64,000 nucleotides of DNA, from positions 37,869-101,868 of the forward strand of contig JAHDOI010000065.1 of assembly GCA_018434945.1 (NCBI GenBank). Reading direction: 5' to 3'. Each line of letters starts with the position of its first letter. Position 1 is the first letter of the stretch. Positions 50,321 through 57,173 of the stretch are shown in pieces. The position numbers were made by a program, and so were the translations under genes. The DNA comes from Selenomonadales bacterium. Lineage in GTDB: Bacteria > Bacillota > Negativicutes > Sporomusales > UBA7701. The notes beneath the pieces were generated by a model. It ran no database searches. It worked only from the letters and a program-made list of their open reading frames with translations, and was not told where the DNA came from.

Positions 50321-51574
50321 ATGTTCGGCCTTACCCTTATCGCCGTCCTCGCCATCATGGGTGGAATCATTGCCTACATCGGCGATTGGCTCGGCAGTAA
50401 AGTAGGCAAGCGCAAGCTTACCGTCTTCGGCCTGAGGCCTAAACACACCTCGATCCTGTTCACGATCGTCACCGGCATCGTCATCGCCGGCATGACGCTG
50501 GGCGTGCTGAGCGTCGCCTCCCGCGACGTGCGGACGGCCCTGTTCGGCATGGAGGCGCTCAAGGCAGAACTGACCGGCCTTTCCCGCGAAGTCGCCGCCA
50601 AAAGCGTTGAGCTTGACGCCAGCCGTTCCGCCCTTGAAGCGAAAACCAAGGAATACTCGACCCTCACCGTCAAAATCAACGAAACCATGGCCCAACTCGC
50701 TGACGTCACCGAGCAGCTGGCCACCGTCAACGCCGAACGCGACCGCACGGCGGCGGCCCTGGAAAAAGTGCAGAAGGATTACTCCCTTGCCAAGGGCGAT
50801 CTGACGAAGGCACAGCAGGAGATCGACGCCCTGCAGGCGACCAAAACAGAACTCGACGCCCGCGTCGCCTCGCTCAACGAGGCCAAAACCGCGCTGCAGA
50901 GCGACGTCGACCGGCTGAACGAGCTGACCGCTAACCTGCGCCAGGGCATCCAGACCGTCCGTGAAGGCGTTGTCGTCTTCCGCGCCAGCGAGGTGCTGAC
51001 GACCGCCGTCACCAAAGGCGGTCAGCCGCCCAAGGACACCGAGCAGATCCTCGGGGGCATCATCAACGCCACCAACCGCGCCGTCCTCAACAGGCTGGGC
51101 GTCCAGGACAAAAATATCGAAGTGCTGTGGATCGCCAAAACCGATTTCGATCAGGCCGTATCGATAATATCATCCACCCCGGAAGAGGTCATCGTCCGCA
51201 TCCTCGCCATGGGCAACACAATCTACGGCGAACCGGTCATCGGCCGTATCGAGCTCTTCCCCAACCGGCTGGTCTACACAGCCGGCCAGACGGTGCTCGC
51301 CGAGACGGCGGATGCCGGCGACAGCGGTAAACAGGCCGAAGATGTCGTGCTGCTCTTCCTGCAGAAAGTCAACGCCCAGGCGATCGCCAGCGGCATCCTG
51401 CCCGACCCCCTGCAGGGGACGGTGGGAGTGATCAGCGGATCGCAGCTGTTCGAAACCGTAAACAAGGTCAGGAAGATCGGGGGACGCGTGGAGCTTTCGG
51501 CCGTCACCAAAGCGGCTATCCACACCTCCGGGCCGCTGCAGATCGAAATAAGGGTACGCCCAGCAGCTAATTGA
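50321..51574 (+). CDS. DUF3084 membrane protein with long coiled coil
   Basis: 417 residues. Two TM helices (about 4-25 and 43-66), a coiled coil (about 80-205, LDASRSALEAKTKEYSTLTV-type heptads), then a globular C-terminus (about 210-417) with LTTAVTKGGQPPKDTEQILGG. This is the DUF3084 family, whose function is unknown. Its place between the Lpt genes and the OmpM porins is a position seen in diderm Firmicutes and suggests an envelope function. AGAGGAGG precedes ATG 50321. A strong terminator follows. Confidence 0.85.
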   Translation: MFGLTLIAVLAIMGGIIAYIGDWLGSKVGKRKLTVFGLRPKHTSILFTIVTGIVIAGMTLGVLSVASRDVRTALFGMEALKAELTGLSREVAAKSVELDASRSALEAKTKEYSTLTVKINETMAQLADVTEQLATVNAERDRTAAALEKVQKDYSLAKGDLTKAQQEIDALQATKTELDARVASLNEAKTALQSDVDRLNELTANLRQGIQTVREGVVVFRASEVLTTAVTKGGQPPKDTEQILGGIINATNRAVLNRLGVQDKNIEVLWIAKTDFDQAVSIISSTPEEVIVRILAMGNTIYGEPVIGRIELFPNRLVYTAGQTVLAETADAGDSGKQAEDVVLLFLQKVNAQAIASGILPDPLQGTVGVISGSQLFETVNKVRKIGGRVELSAVTKAAIHTSGPLQIEIRVRPAAN

Positions 51575-51591
51575 CATAATATACCTAACGG

Positions 51592-51625
51592 GAATCCTGC
51601 CATCCAGGCAGGATTCTTTGTTTTT
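51592..51625 (+). terminator. Intrinsic terminator after DUF3084
   Basis: Perfect GAATCCTGCC (51592-51601) and GGCAGGATTC (51607-51616), 5-base loop, then TTTGTTTTTG. It ends the long lpx/kds/lpt block. Confidence 0.9.
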
Positions 51626-51686
51626 GTGGCGAAATTATCACTTAACCAAATAAATTATGTAACCTTAATAATTTTTTGGCCAGATG

Positions 51687-51700
51687 TGACTGAGTAGTCA
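51687..51700 (+). promoter_or_regulatory. Operator-like inverted repeat TGACT-N4-AGTCA (ompM1)
   Basis: TGACT-GAGT-AGTCA, with the same half-sites and spacing as the tolC operator (13093-13106) and related to the lpxA repeat. It lies 47 bases upstream of the SigH-like -35 of ompM1, so it would act as an upstream site rather than a roadblock. Confidence 0.55.
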
Positions 51701-51745
51701 GTGCCTGGAAACCCTGTTATACCAACAATTACAACCTGGTGCCAG

Positions 51746-51772
51746 GCAGGATATCGAAAAGGAACATCGAAT
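51746..51772 (+). promoter_or_regulatory. SigH-like promoter of ompM1
   Basis: GCAGGA (51746-51751), 17 bases, GAAT (51769-51772). The match to AGGAWWT-N-GAAT is close. It implies a leader of about 160 bases before the ompM1 GTG. Confidence 0.65.
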
Positions 51773-51866
51773 TATGTAAACTAAAGCTGCCGAACGCGGC
51801 AGTGGCTCGCTCACGCGGATGAAGCGGGGAATAGGGTTATGAGGAAACACGGTCACTCATGACACC

Positions 51867-51934
51867 CCCCCTTGCCGAATGCGCCAAAGCCGGCCGGTGG
51901 TCAGCCACCAGCGAAAACAATCAACACAAGGGGG
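51867..51934 (+). promoter_or_regulatory. Anti-Shine-Dalgarno helix in the ompM1 leader
   Basis: CCCCCTTG (51867-51874) is perfectly complementary to CAAGGGGG (51927-51934), the ribosome binding site of ompM1. An 8-bp helix would hide it. The leader also has a GGTGG-TCAG-CCACC hairpin near 51900. This suggests translation control of the porin. Confidence 0.5.
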
Positions 51935-51942
51935 ATTTCAAA

Positions 51943-53112
51943 GTGCAAAAGAGACTTCTCAAAGTGGCTATCGCTACCGCTCTCACCGTGGCTTTCGCCG
52001 CTCCTGCTTTCGCCAATCCTTTCAGCGACGTTCCCGCGAAGCATTGGGCTTACGGTGCGGTGAACAAGCTCGCTCAGGCCGGTATCGTCGACGGTTACGG
52101 CGACGGCACCTTCCGCGGCGACAAGACCATCACCCGTTACGAAATGGCGCAGATCGTCGCCAAAGCCATGAACAAGGACCTCAACTCCGACCAGAAAGCC
52201 ATCGTCGACAAACTGGCCAAAGAATACGCCGTTGAACTCAACAACCTCGGTGTAAAAGTCGAAGGCCTGCAGAACCAGGTCGACAACATGGTCAAATTCT
52301 CCGGTGACGCCCGTGTACGTTACTACAACGCCGACAACACCGACAACACCACCGACAAAGACTCCACCGAATACCGTGTCCGCCTCGGCGCCACCGCCAA
52401 GGTCAACGACATCACCAGCCTCCACGCCCGCTTCACCAGCGGTTCGGCTTCCTTCGGCGCCGGCAACGCCAGCGCTTCGATCGACAACGCTTATGTCAGC
52501 ACCAAGCTGCTCGGCGTCAACACCAAGATCGGCCGCCAGGACTACGATCTCGGCCAGGGTATGCTGGCTGGCGCCGGCTCCACCGCTATCCTCAACGGCG
52601 TAAGCGTGCGCGAAGGCGGCTTCATGGCCTTCGGCGGCAAGGAAGACAACGGTACCGCTCTGGTTAAAACCTACGGCGGACAATACGCCTTCAACCTCGC
52701 CACCCTGCCGTTCTCCGTATCCTACCTGAACCAGGACAAGACCGACTACTACGCGGCCGGCACCAGCTTCAACCTCTTCCCCGGCCTCAAAGTGGCTGGC
52801 GAATACGCCAAGAACGAATCCGCCAACGCCCAAGCTTACCAGATCAAGGCTACCCTTGGCAAGACCGGTCTGAGCGCCGCTTACAAGAGCGTCGAAGCCA
52901 ACGCCGTTCCGTTCGAATCGGCTCTCAACCTCAAGTCGACCGGCGGCATCCTCAGCGACTTCCGCAGCGTAGCCAACGCCACCGGCAAGGCTACCGGCAT
53001 GGAATACGAGTACAACGCCGACCTGGCCAAGAACACCAACCTCAACGTTCTCTACCAGGACATCAAGAACGCCGGCAAGAACGTCCGCGCCACCGTCAAC
53101 GTCAAATTCTAA
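51943..53112 (+). CDS. OmpM-type SLH porin (ompM1)
   Basis: Major outer-membrane porin and tether, 389 residues. Signal peptide (about 1-22, ending AFA), one SLH domain (about 24-75: NPFSDVPAKHWAYGAVNKLA, GYGDGTFRGDKTITRYEMAQ) that binds modified peptidoglycan, a short coiled coil (80-110) and a barrel (about 115-389) ending in ATVNVKF. Start: GTG 51943 with GGGGGA 8 bases upstream; ATG 51859 would place the signal peptide internally and is rejected. Long structured leader and SigH-like promoter. Same family as Veillonella OmpM and Selenomonas Mep45. Confidence 0.92.
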   Translation: MQKRLLKVAIATALTVAFAAPAFANPFSDVPAKHWAYGAVNKLAQAGIVDGYGDGTFRGDKTITRYEMAQIVAKAMNKDLNSDQKAIVDKLAKEYAVELNNLGVKVEGLQNQVDNMVKFSGDARVRYYNADNTDNTTDKDSTEYRVRLGATAKVNDITSLHARFTSGSASFGAGNASASIDNAYVSTKLLGVNTKIGRQDYDLGQGMLAGAGSTAILNGVSVREGGFMAFGGKEDNGTALVKTYGGQYAFNLATLPFSVSYLNQDKTDYYAAGTSFNLFPGLKVAGEYAKNESANAQAYQIKATLGKTGLSAAYKSVEANAVPFESALNLKSTGGILSDFRSVANATGKATGMEYEYNADLAKNTNLNVLYQDIKNAGKNVRATVNVKF

Positions 53113-53134
53113 TTGAATCGGTCCTGACTAGTCT

Positions 53135-53168
53135 AAGGAGCAGGGGTAAAACCCCTGCTCCTTCTTTT
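53135..53168 (+). terminator. Intrinsic terminator of ompM1
   Basis: AAGGAGCAGGGGT (53135-53147) pairs perfectly with ACCCCTGCTCCTT (53151-53163), 3-base loop, then CTTTTATT. Confidence 0.9.
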
Positions 53169-53174
53169 ATTCCC

Positions 53175-53295
53175 GGCCGTTGATAAGCCCCGCATGCCGC
53201 GTTGCTCCTCGGCTGGCCCGCTTGACGTACGCAACCAAGTACGCCGGCGCAGGCCAGCCTCCGGTGCGCCTTGCCTGCGGGGCTTCTGAACGGCC
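53175..53295 (+). repeat. Dispersed palindromic repeat, copy 2
   Basis: Bounded by GGCCGTT (53175-53181) and AACGGCC (53289-53295). Further nested arms are AAGCCCCGCA (53185) with TGCGGGGCTT, and GGCTGGCC with GGCCAGCC. Its borders and the word GGTGCGCCTTGC match copy 1 at 26692-26813. It lies between the ompM1 terminator and the next promoter. Confidence 0.75.
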
Positions 53296-53332
53296 TCATG
53301 CTTGTTCGATAAAATTTGAGAGATCGCTCGCG

Positions 53333-53359
53333 GCAGGAATAATCTTACTTAAAGAGAAA
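53333..53359 (+). promoter_or_regulatory. SigH-like promoter of the YqgF-like gene
   Basis: GCAGGA (53333-53338), 17 bases, GAAA (53356-53359), one mismatch in the -10. It lies 27 bases before ATG 53387. Confidence 0.5.
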
Positions 53360-53386
53360 TATGATACAAGCATAGGAGGTTGTACC

Positions 53387-53794
53387 ATGACCGATGCCGT
53401 TATCGCCGTCGACCCAGGCCGCGACAAATGCGGCGTCGCCGTCGTCAGCCGCCTTGAGGGCGTGCGGTGGAAAAACGTCGTGCCGGCGGCCGAGATGGCC
53501 GCGGTCGTCGCCGGGCTAGCCGAGCGGCACGCCATAGATACAGTCGTCCTCGGCGACCGCACCGGGCGCAAGGACGCCATGGCCTCTCTGGCCGCGCTCC
53601 GTCCCGGCGGCCGCGAACTCACCGTCAGCCTCGTGGACGAGCACCGTTCCACCGACGAGGCCCGCGCCCGCTACTGGCGCGATCATCCGCCCCGGGGGCT
53701 GGCCAGGCTGCTGCCGGTCACCTTGAGGGTGCCGCCGGTGCCGGTAGACGATTATGTCGCGGTTATTATCGCCGAAAGGTACTTCAACCGGTGA
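53387..53794 (+). CDS. RuvC-fold YqgF/RuvX-like protein
   Basis: 135 residues with a RuvC-like fold: an N-terminal AVDPGRDKCGVAVVS (Asp near 9), a middle LVDEHRSTDEARARYW, and a C-terminal PVPVDDYVAVIIAERYF with acidic pair. This resembles YqgF/RuvX (pre-16S rRNA nuclease or resolvase-like), but it is a separate lineage; the housekeeping copy is presumably elsewhere. Start: ATG 53387 after TAGGAGG; a longer frame upstream runs through the palindromic repeat and is not coding. Its position between two porin genes is unexplained. Confidence 0.72.
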   Translation: MTDAVIAVDPGRDKCGVAVVSRLEGVRWKNVVPAAEMAAVVAGLAERHAIDTVVLGDRTGRKDAMASLAALRPGGRELTVSLVDEHRSTDEARARYWRDHPPRGLARLLPVTLRVPPVPVDDYVAVIIAERYFNR

Positions 53795-53840
53795 TATCTG
53801 ACAATTCGGCCAAATAATTTCTTCAATTTCCGTAAACTAA

Positions 53841-53867
53841 GCAGGAATATCGTGCTTGATATAGAAT
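53841..53867 (+). promoter_or_regulatory. SigH-like promoter of ompM2
   Basis: GCAGGA (53841-53846), 17 bases, GAAT (53864-53867). It implies a leader of about 230 bases before ATG 54104. Confidence 0.65.
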
Positions 53868-53959
53868 ATCATGCATAGTCACCCAACGATTGGCACATAC
53901 TATGGGCCGATCATCCATATGGTCCTCTCGCCGAAGAGAGCCGACGGGGAAGAAAGGAG

Positions 53960-54091
53960 GTGTACCTTAGGTTCCCGGGAGCGGTTTTTGAAGTAGGCGT
54001 AGGATATGAGCTCTCTGACAAGGGAATATTGAGGCAACAAGGATACTCAAGTTTCCCATCCTTAGGGCTCATCAAAAAACAAAAAACCTAA
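53960..54091 (+). CDS. Candidate 43-residue frame in the ompM2 leader
   Basis: GTG 53960 opens a frame of 43 codons ending at TAA 54089-54091, inside the ompM2 ribosome site. The peptide begins MYLRFPGAVFEVGVGYELSD and has no hydrophobic segment. AGGAG touches the GTG, so initiation is doubtful; GGGGA (53946) is an alternative site. It may be a leader peptide coupled to ompM2, or chance in a structured RNA leader. Confidence 0.25.
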   Translation: MYLRFPGAVFEVGVGYELSDKGILRQQGYSSFPSLGLIKKQKT

Positions 54092-54096
54092 GGAGG
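53965..54096 (+). promoter_or_regulatory. Possible RNA switch over the ompM2 ribosome site
   Basis: AACCTAAGG (54085-54093), which overlaps the Shine-Dalgarno AAGGAGG (54090-54096), can pair with CCTTAGGTT at 53965-53973 (9 bp) or its CCTAAGGA part with TCCTTAGG at 54059-54066 (8 bp). Two alternative partners for the same ribosome site are typical of regulated leaders. No known riboswitch class was recognised. Confidence 0.45.
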
Positions 54097-54103
54097 AAAA
54101 CAA

Positions 54104-55447
54104 ATGAAGAAAACTCTCGTTACTCTTCTCGCGCTCGTTTTTGTGCTCGGCATCGCCGGCACCGCGATGGCCGCTCCGGCCAACCCCTTCGTTGACGTAC
54201 CTGCTAAGCACTGGGCTTACGGCGCAGTTGCTAAGCTGGCGAAAGCCGGCGTAGTTGACGGCTATGGCGACGGCACCTTCCGTGGCGACCGCACCATGAC
54301 CCGCTACGAAATGGCTCAGGTAGTTGCCAAGGCTATGGCCAAGTCCGAGAAGGCCGACGCTGAAACCAAGGCCCTCATCGACAAACTGGCCGTCGAGTTC
54401 GCCGCCGAACTGAACAACCTCGGCGTCCGCGTTGCGAAACTCGAGAAAAACGCCTCGACCATTAAACTCACCGGCGACGTCCGTCTGCGCTATATCCACA
54501 CCGACAAGGGTAATAGCAACCCGGCGTTTGCCCAGCGTTTCCGCCTGGTCGCTCAGGCTGACGTGAACGACACCACCAGCTTCTATGCCCGCTGGATGGT
54601 TCAGAACCACAACGCGTTCGGCACCTATTCCGGTGCTACCGACTCGACCACCCACAACCTGTTCACCGACGCCACCGTGAGCGTTAAGAACATCGTTTCG
54701 AACGTTGGCCTGCGCGCTGGTCGTTACAGCCTGAACCTCGGCGAAACCGCTTACCTGGCCGGCACCACCGGCGGTATGGACGGCGCCGAGCTCACCTGGA
54801 AAGAAGGCAAATCGGCTCTCGCATTCGGTTATGCTGACGCCGGCCTTCTCGAAGGCACCGAGTGGGGTGGCACTACCGCCGCTGCTTGGGAAAAAGTGAC
54901 CAACGTTTACTACGCTCAGTTCAGCCATAAGTTCGACAACGCTGTCAAGATGAGCGCCTGGTACATGAAGAACCAGGATCAGGACGACGAAACCCGTAAA
55001 CTCGTCGACATCGTCGGCGCTGGCGTAACCTGGAACATGAGCAAAGACTGGATGTTCGTAACCGACTACTGGCGTAACACTGGCAATGCTGCCAAGCTTA
55101 TGAACAACGGCGCCTCCCCGAAAGGCTGGGTAGCTCGCGTTCAGTACGGCGTTGCCAAACCGTCCGTTCCCGGCAGCTGGCAGTTCCATGTTGAATACAT
55201 GAAAGCCGACATCGGCGCCATGGACAACAACTGGACCGCCGCCATGGTCAACGTCGGCACTGGTTTCTCCGGCATCAAAGCCTGGGATGTCCAGTACACC
55301 ACCGTTCTGGCCAAGAACGTGACCTTCGACGCCATTTACCAATTCAACGCCAAGGATCCCATGACCGGCAACGATGCGTTCAAGAACACCACCACCGGTC
55401 AGCGCGGCTCCAACTTCACCCGTCTCCAGTTCAACTACATGTTCTAA
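54104..55447 (+). CDS. OmpM-type SLH porin (ompM2)
   Basis: 447-residue paralogue of ompM1. Signal peptide (about 1-23, ending AMA), one SLH domain (about 25-80: NPFVDVPAKHWAYGAVAKLA, GYGDGTFRGDRTMTRYEMAQ), a linker helix (about 80-118) and a barrel (about 120-447) ending in TRLQFNYMF. The SLH domains of the two porins are nearly identical while the barrels differ, so they share tethering but probably differ in pore properties. AAGGAGG precedes ATG 54104. Codon use is strongly biased, as in highly expressed genes. Own promoter, leader and terminator. Confidence 0.93.
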   Translation: MKKTLVTLLALVFVLGIAGTAMAAPANPFVDVPAKHWAYGAVAKLAKAGVVDGYGDGTFRGDRTMTRYEMAQVVAKAMAKSEKADAETKALIDKLAVEFAAELNNLGVRVAKLEKNASTIKLTGDVRLRYIHTDKGNSNPAFAQRFRLVAQADVNDTTSFYARWMVQNHNAFGTYSGATDSTTHNLFTDATVSVKNIVSNVGLRAGRYSLNLGETAYLAGTTGGMDGAELTWKEGKSALAFGYADAGLLEGTEWGGTTAAAWEKVTNVYYAQFSHKFDNAVKMSAWYMKNQDQDDETRKLVDIVGAGVTWNMSKDWMFVTDYWRNTGNAAKLMNNGASPKGWVARVQYGVAKPSVPGSWQFHVEYMKADIGAMDNNWTAAMVNVGTGFSGIKAWDVQYTTVLAKNVTFDAIYQFNAKDPMTGNDAFKNTTTGQRGSNFTRLQFNYMF

Positions 55448-55455
55448 GATCCCAG

Positions 55456-55489
55456 ATAGACCGTGCCGCAAGGCACGGTCTATTTTTTT
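55456..55489 (+). terminator. Intrinsic terminator of ompM2
   Basis: Perfect 12-bp stem ATAGACCGTGCC (55456-55467) with GGCACGGTCTAT (55472-55483), GCAA loop, then seven T. Confidence 0.95.
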
Positions 55490-55528
55490 GCGTAAGCGGA
55501 GATATCACGACATTTTTTTACCATTTTG

Positions 55529-55556
55529 GCAGGAACAGGGCGGCTGGTCGGCGAAT
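55529..55556 (+). promoter_or_regulatory. SigH-like promoter of the small envelope gene
   Basis: GCAGGA (55529-55534) and GAAT (55553-55556) with 18 bases between, one more than the other sites. It lies 36 bases before ATG 55593. Confidence 0.5.
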
Positions 55557-55592
55557 AAAAATATAACAAAACAGGGAAGGTGTGTGACAAAA

Positions 55593-56021
55593 ATGAAAAA
55601 ACGTATTATCATAAGCCTGTTGGTGTTCTGTATAATGTCGGTCGCGGCCATCCCCGTCACCCATGCCATCAATCTCGGCGACATCCTCAAGGTGGGCGGC
55701 GTCGCCTTCATCGTCGACCGCTTCGCCGGGCCGCTCAACAACTTCATCAATACCCTGACCGCCAAGCACAACGCCAACAGCAATTACGCCACAAAGGTCG
55801 TGCCCATCATCACCCTCGGCAGCGGCGGCTATGTCGGGGCCGCCCAGATAAGCGGCCCGCAGGACCAAGTGAATAAAACCCAGGCCGCCATCCAGATCGA
55901 AGCCGACTTCAACAGCCAGCTGCGCGTCAAAGCCCTCATCCCCATCGACAGCAAAAACCCGGTCAACTTCTCGCGGGTGCAGGGGGTCGGCGTGTCGGCG
56001 TTGATCGATGTCCGCATCTAA
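55593..56021 (+). CDS. Small exported protein of unknown function
   Basis: 142 residues, not recognised. Signal peptide (KRIIISLLVFCIMSVAAIPV, ending near HA at 25), then a soluble domain with INLGDILKVGGVAFIVDRFA and a central Gly-rich TLGSGGYVGAAQISGPQDQV; the end is VSALIDVRI. Probably periplasmic. GTG 55584, three codons earlier, is an alternative start. It has its own SigH-like promoter and terminator and lies between ompM2 and a second unknown exported protein. Confidence 0.7.
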   Translation: MKKRIIISLLVFCIMSVAAIPVTHAINLGDILKVGGVAFIVDRFAGPLNNFINTLTAKHNANSNYATKVVPIITLGSGGYVGAAQISGPQDQVNKTQAAIQIEADFNSQLRVKALIPIDSKNPVNFSRVQGVGVSALIDVRI

Positions 56022-56028
56022 AAAATCC

Positions 56029-56063
56029 ATATCCTGTCGCATTGCGGCAGGATATTTCCTTTT
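56029..56063 (+). terminator. Intrinsic terminator after the small envelope gene
   Basis: ATATCCTGTCGC (56029-56040) and GCGGCAGGATAT (56044-56055) with one T-G pair, 3-base loop, then TTCCTTTT. Confidence 0.85.
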
Positions 56064-56106
56064 ACGCCACGAAATATTGTGGCAGTACAAGTGAGGAGGA
56101 AGACTG

Positions 56107-57021
56107 ATGCGCAAGATATTGATCTGCACCCTTATCGTGATGCTGGCCCTCTCCGGCCTGGTTTCCGCCCAGAGCGGCGCCGAACTGACAGTGCTCGACA
56201 AGGCGGCGACGGTGGAGAAGCTCCTCTACGGGGCGGAGCAGACCGGCTCGCTTGTCGAGCGGGCGGCCAAGATCGAGAGAGATATGTATGGCCGGGAGAC
56301 CAACGACGCATTGATCACTAAGATGGACCGCGTCTACGGCTACATGAAGGAAAACTCGGCGGTGATGCCGTCCTTTACCATCAAGCTGAATGCCGTGGAG
56401 TGGATGCTGTCCCACGATATCACCACCCAGCCCGCCAAAGCCCGGCTCGAGAACCTGGAGCGGGTGATGTTCGGCAGCGTGGCCCAGGGCTCGTTTGACG
56501 GCAGACTGACCAAACTGGTCCAGCTGGCGTTCCCCGCCGGCCAGGTCGAGGTCGAAAGTGCCAGCATTATCAAGGACAGCCTGGTGAAAATCAAGCTTGT
56601 CACGCCGCTTGACACCAAGAGCAGCCGCACGGGTGACGCGGTGGCCTTCCAGGCTGCCGAGGACGTCTATGTAGGCGGGGTGCTGGTGATCGGCAAGGGC
56701 GCTCCCGGCACCGGCAAAGTGACCAAAGTGGAGCCTGCGAGGAACTTCGGCCGCGACGCCAAACTGGAAATCTCCTTCGACAGCGTCGTGGCGGTCGACG
56801 GCACCAACCTCGACACACTGCTGGGCGAAAAAGCCAAGGAAGAGACCAAATCGATGGCGAAAGCCGCCGGAGCAACGGTCGCCGGCCTCGTAATCCTCGG
56901 CCCCGTCGGCATCGTGGGCGGCGCCTTCGTCCAGGGACAGGATATCACCATCCCGGCCGGGACGATGCTCTACATCCAGACAAAGGCTGATGCCGAAGTG
57001 TACGGCATAAAGGCAAAATAA
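56107..57021 (+). CDS. Exported repeat protein of unknown function
   Basis: 304 residues, not recognised. Signal peptide (about 1-21, ending VSA). The N-terminal half (about 28-145) holds three related helical units: VEKLLYGAEQTGSLVERAAK, IERDMYGRETNDALITKMDR and LERVMFGSVAQGSFDGRLTK, consensus E-x3-YG-x3-G-L-x2-R. The second half is beta-rich (LVTPLDTKSSRTGDAVAFQA, PGTGKVTKVEPARNFGRDAK), then a hydrophobic Gly/Val stretch near 258-278. GAGGAGGA precedes ATG 56107. Probably an envelope protein related to the porin system; no function assigned. Confidence 0.72.
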   Translation: MRKILICTLIVMLALSGLVSAQSGAELTVLDKAATVEKLLYGAEQTGSLVERAAKIERDMYGRETNDALITKMDRVYGYMKENSAVMPSFTIKLNAVEWMLSHDITTQPAKARLENLERVMFGSVAQGSFDGRLTKLVQLAFPAGQVEVESASIIKDSLVKIKLVTPLDTKSSRTGDAVAFQAAEDVYVGGVLVIGKGAPGTGKVTKVEPARNFGRDAKLEISFDSVVAVDGTNLDTLLGEKAKEETKSMAKAAGATVAGLVILGPVGIVGGAFVQGQDITIPAGTMLYIQTKADAEVYGIKAK

Positions 57022-57035
57022 GGACACCTGCATCG

Positions 57036-57060
57036 AAAAGGCCGCTGCTGCGGCCTTTTC
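57036..57060 (+). terminator. Intrinsic terminator before lptD
   Basis: AAAAGGCCGC (57036-57045), TGCT loop, GCGGCCTTTT (57050-57059): the T-run is part of the stem. Perfect 10-bp hairpin. Confidence 0.85.
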
Positions 57061-57093
57061 CCGTTTCTGCCTGGTATTGCCTGGCCCCGATGG

Positions 57094-57120
57094 GCAGGAG
57101 ATAGAGGACATTTGTAGAAT
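57094..57120 (+). promoter_or_regulatory. SigH-like promoter of lptD
   Basis: GCAGGA (57094-57099), 17 bases, GAAT (57117-57120). It lies 53 bases before the lptD start and shares TTTGTA-GAAT-type -10 context with the lpxC site. Confidence 0.65.
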
Positions 57121-57173
57121 AATCTTTAAGATTGGAGATAATATAGACAACATTTGGAATATAGGAGAAAAAC

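Noticed and set aside
51859..51942. ATG 51859 as the ompM1 start
   Set aside because: It would place the signal peptide at residue 30 and it lies in a leader that pairs with the ribosome site; GTG 51943 has GGGGGA at the right distance.
51773..51942. A known riboswitch class in the ompM1 leader
   Set aside because: I compared it with cobalamin and cyclic-di-GMP motifs and found no conserved core; only local hairpins and the anti-ribosome-site helix are supported.
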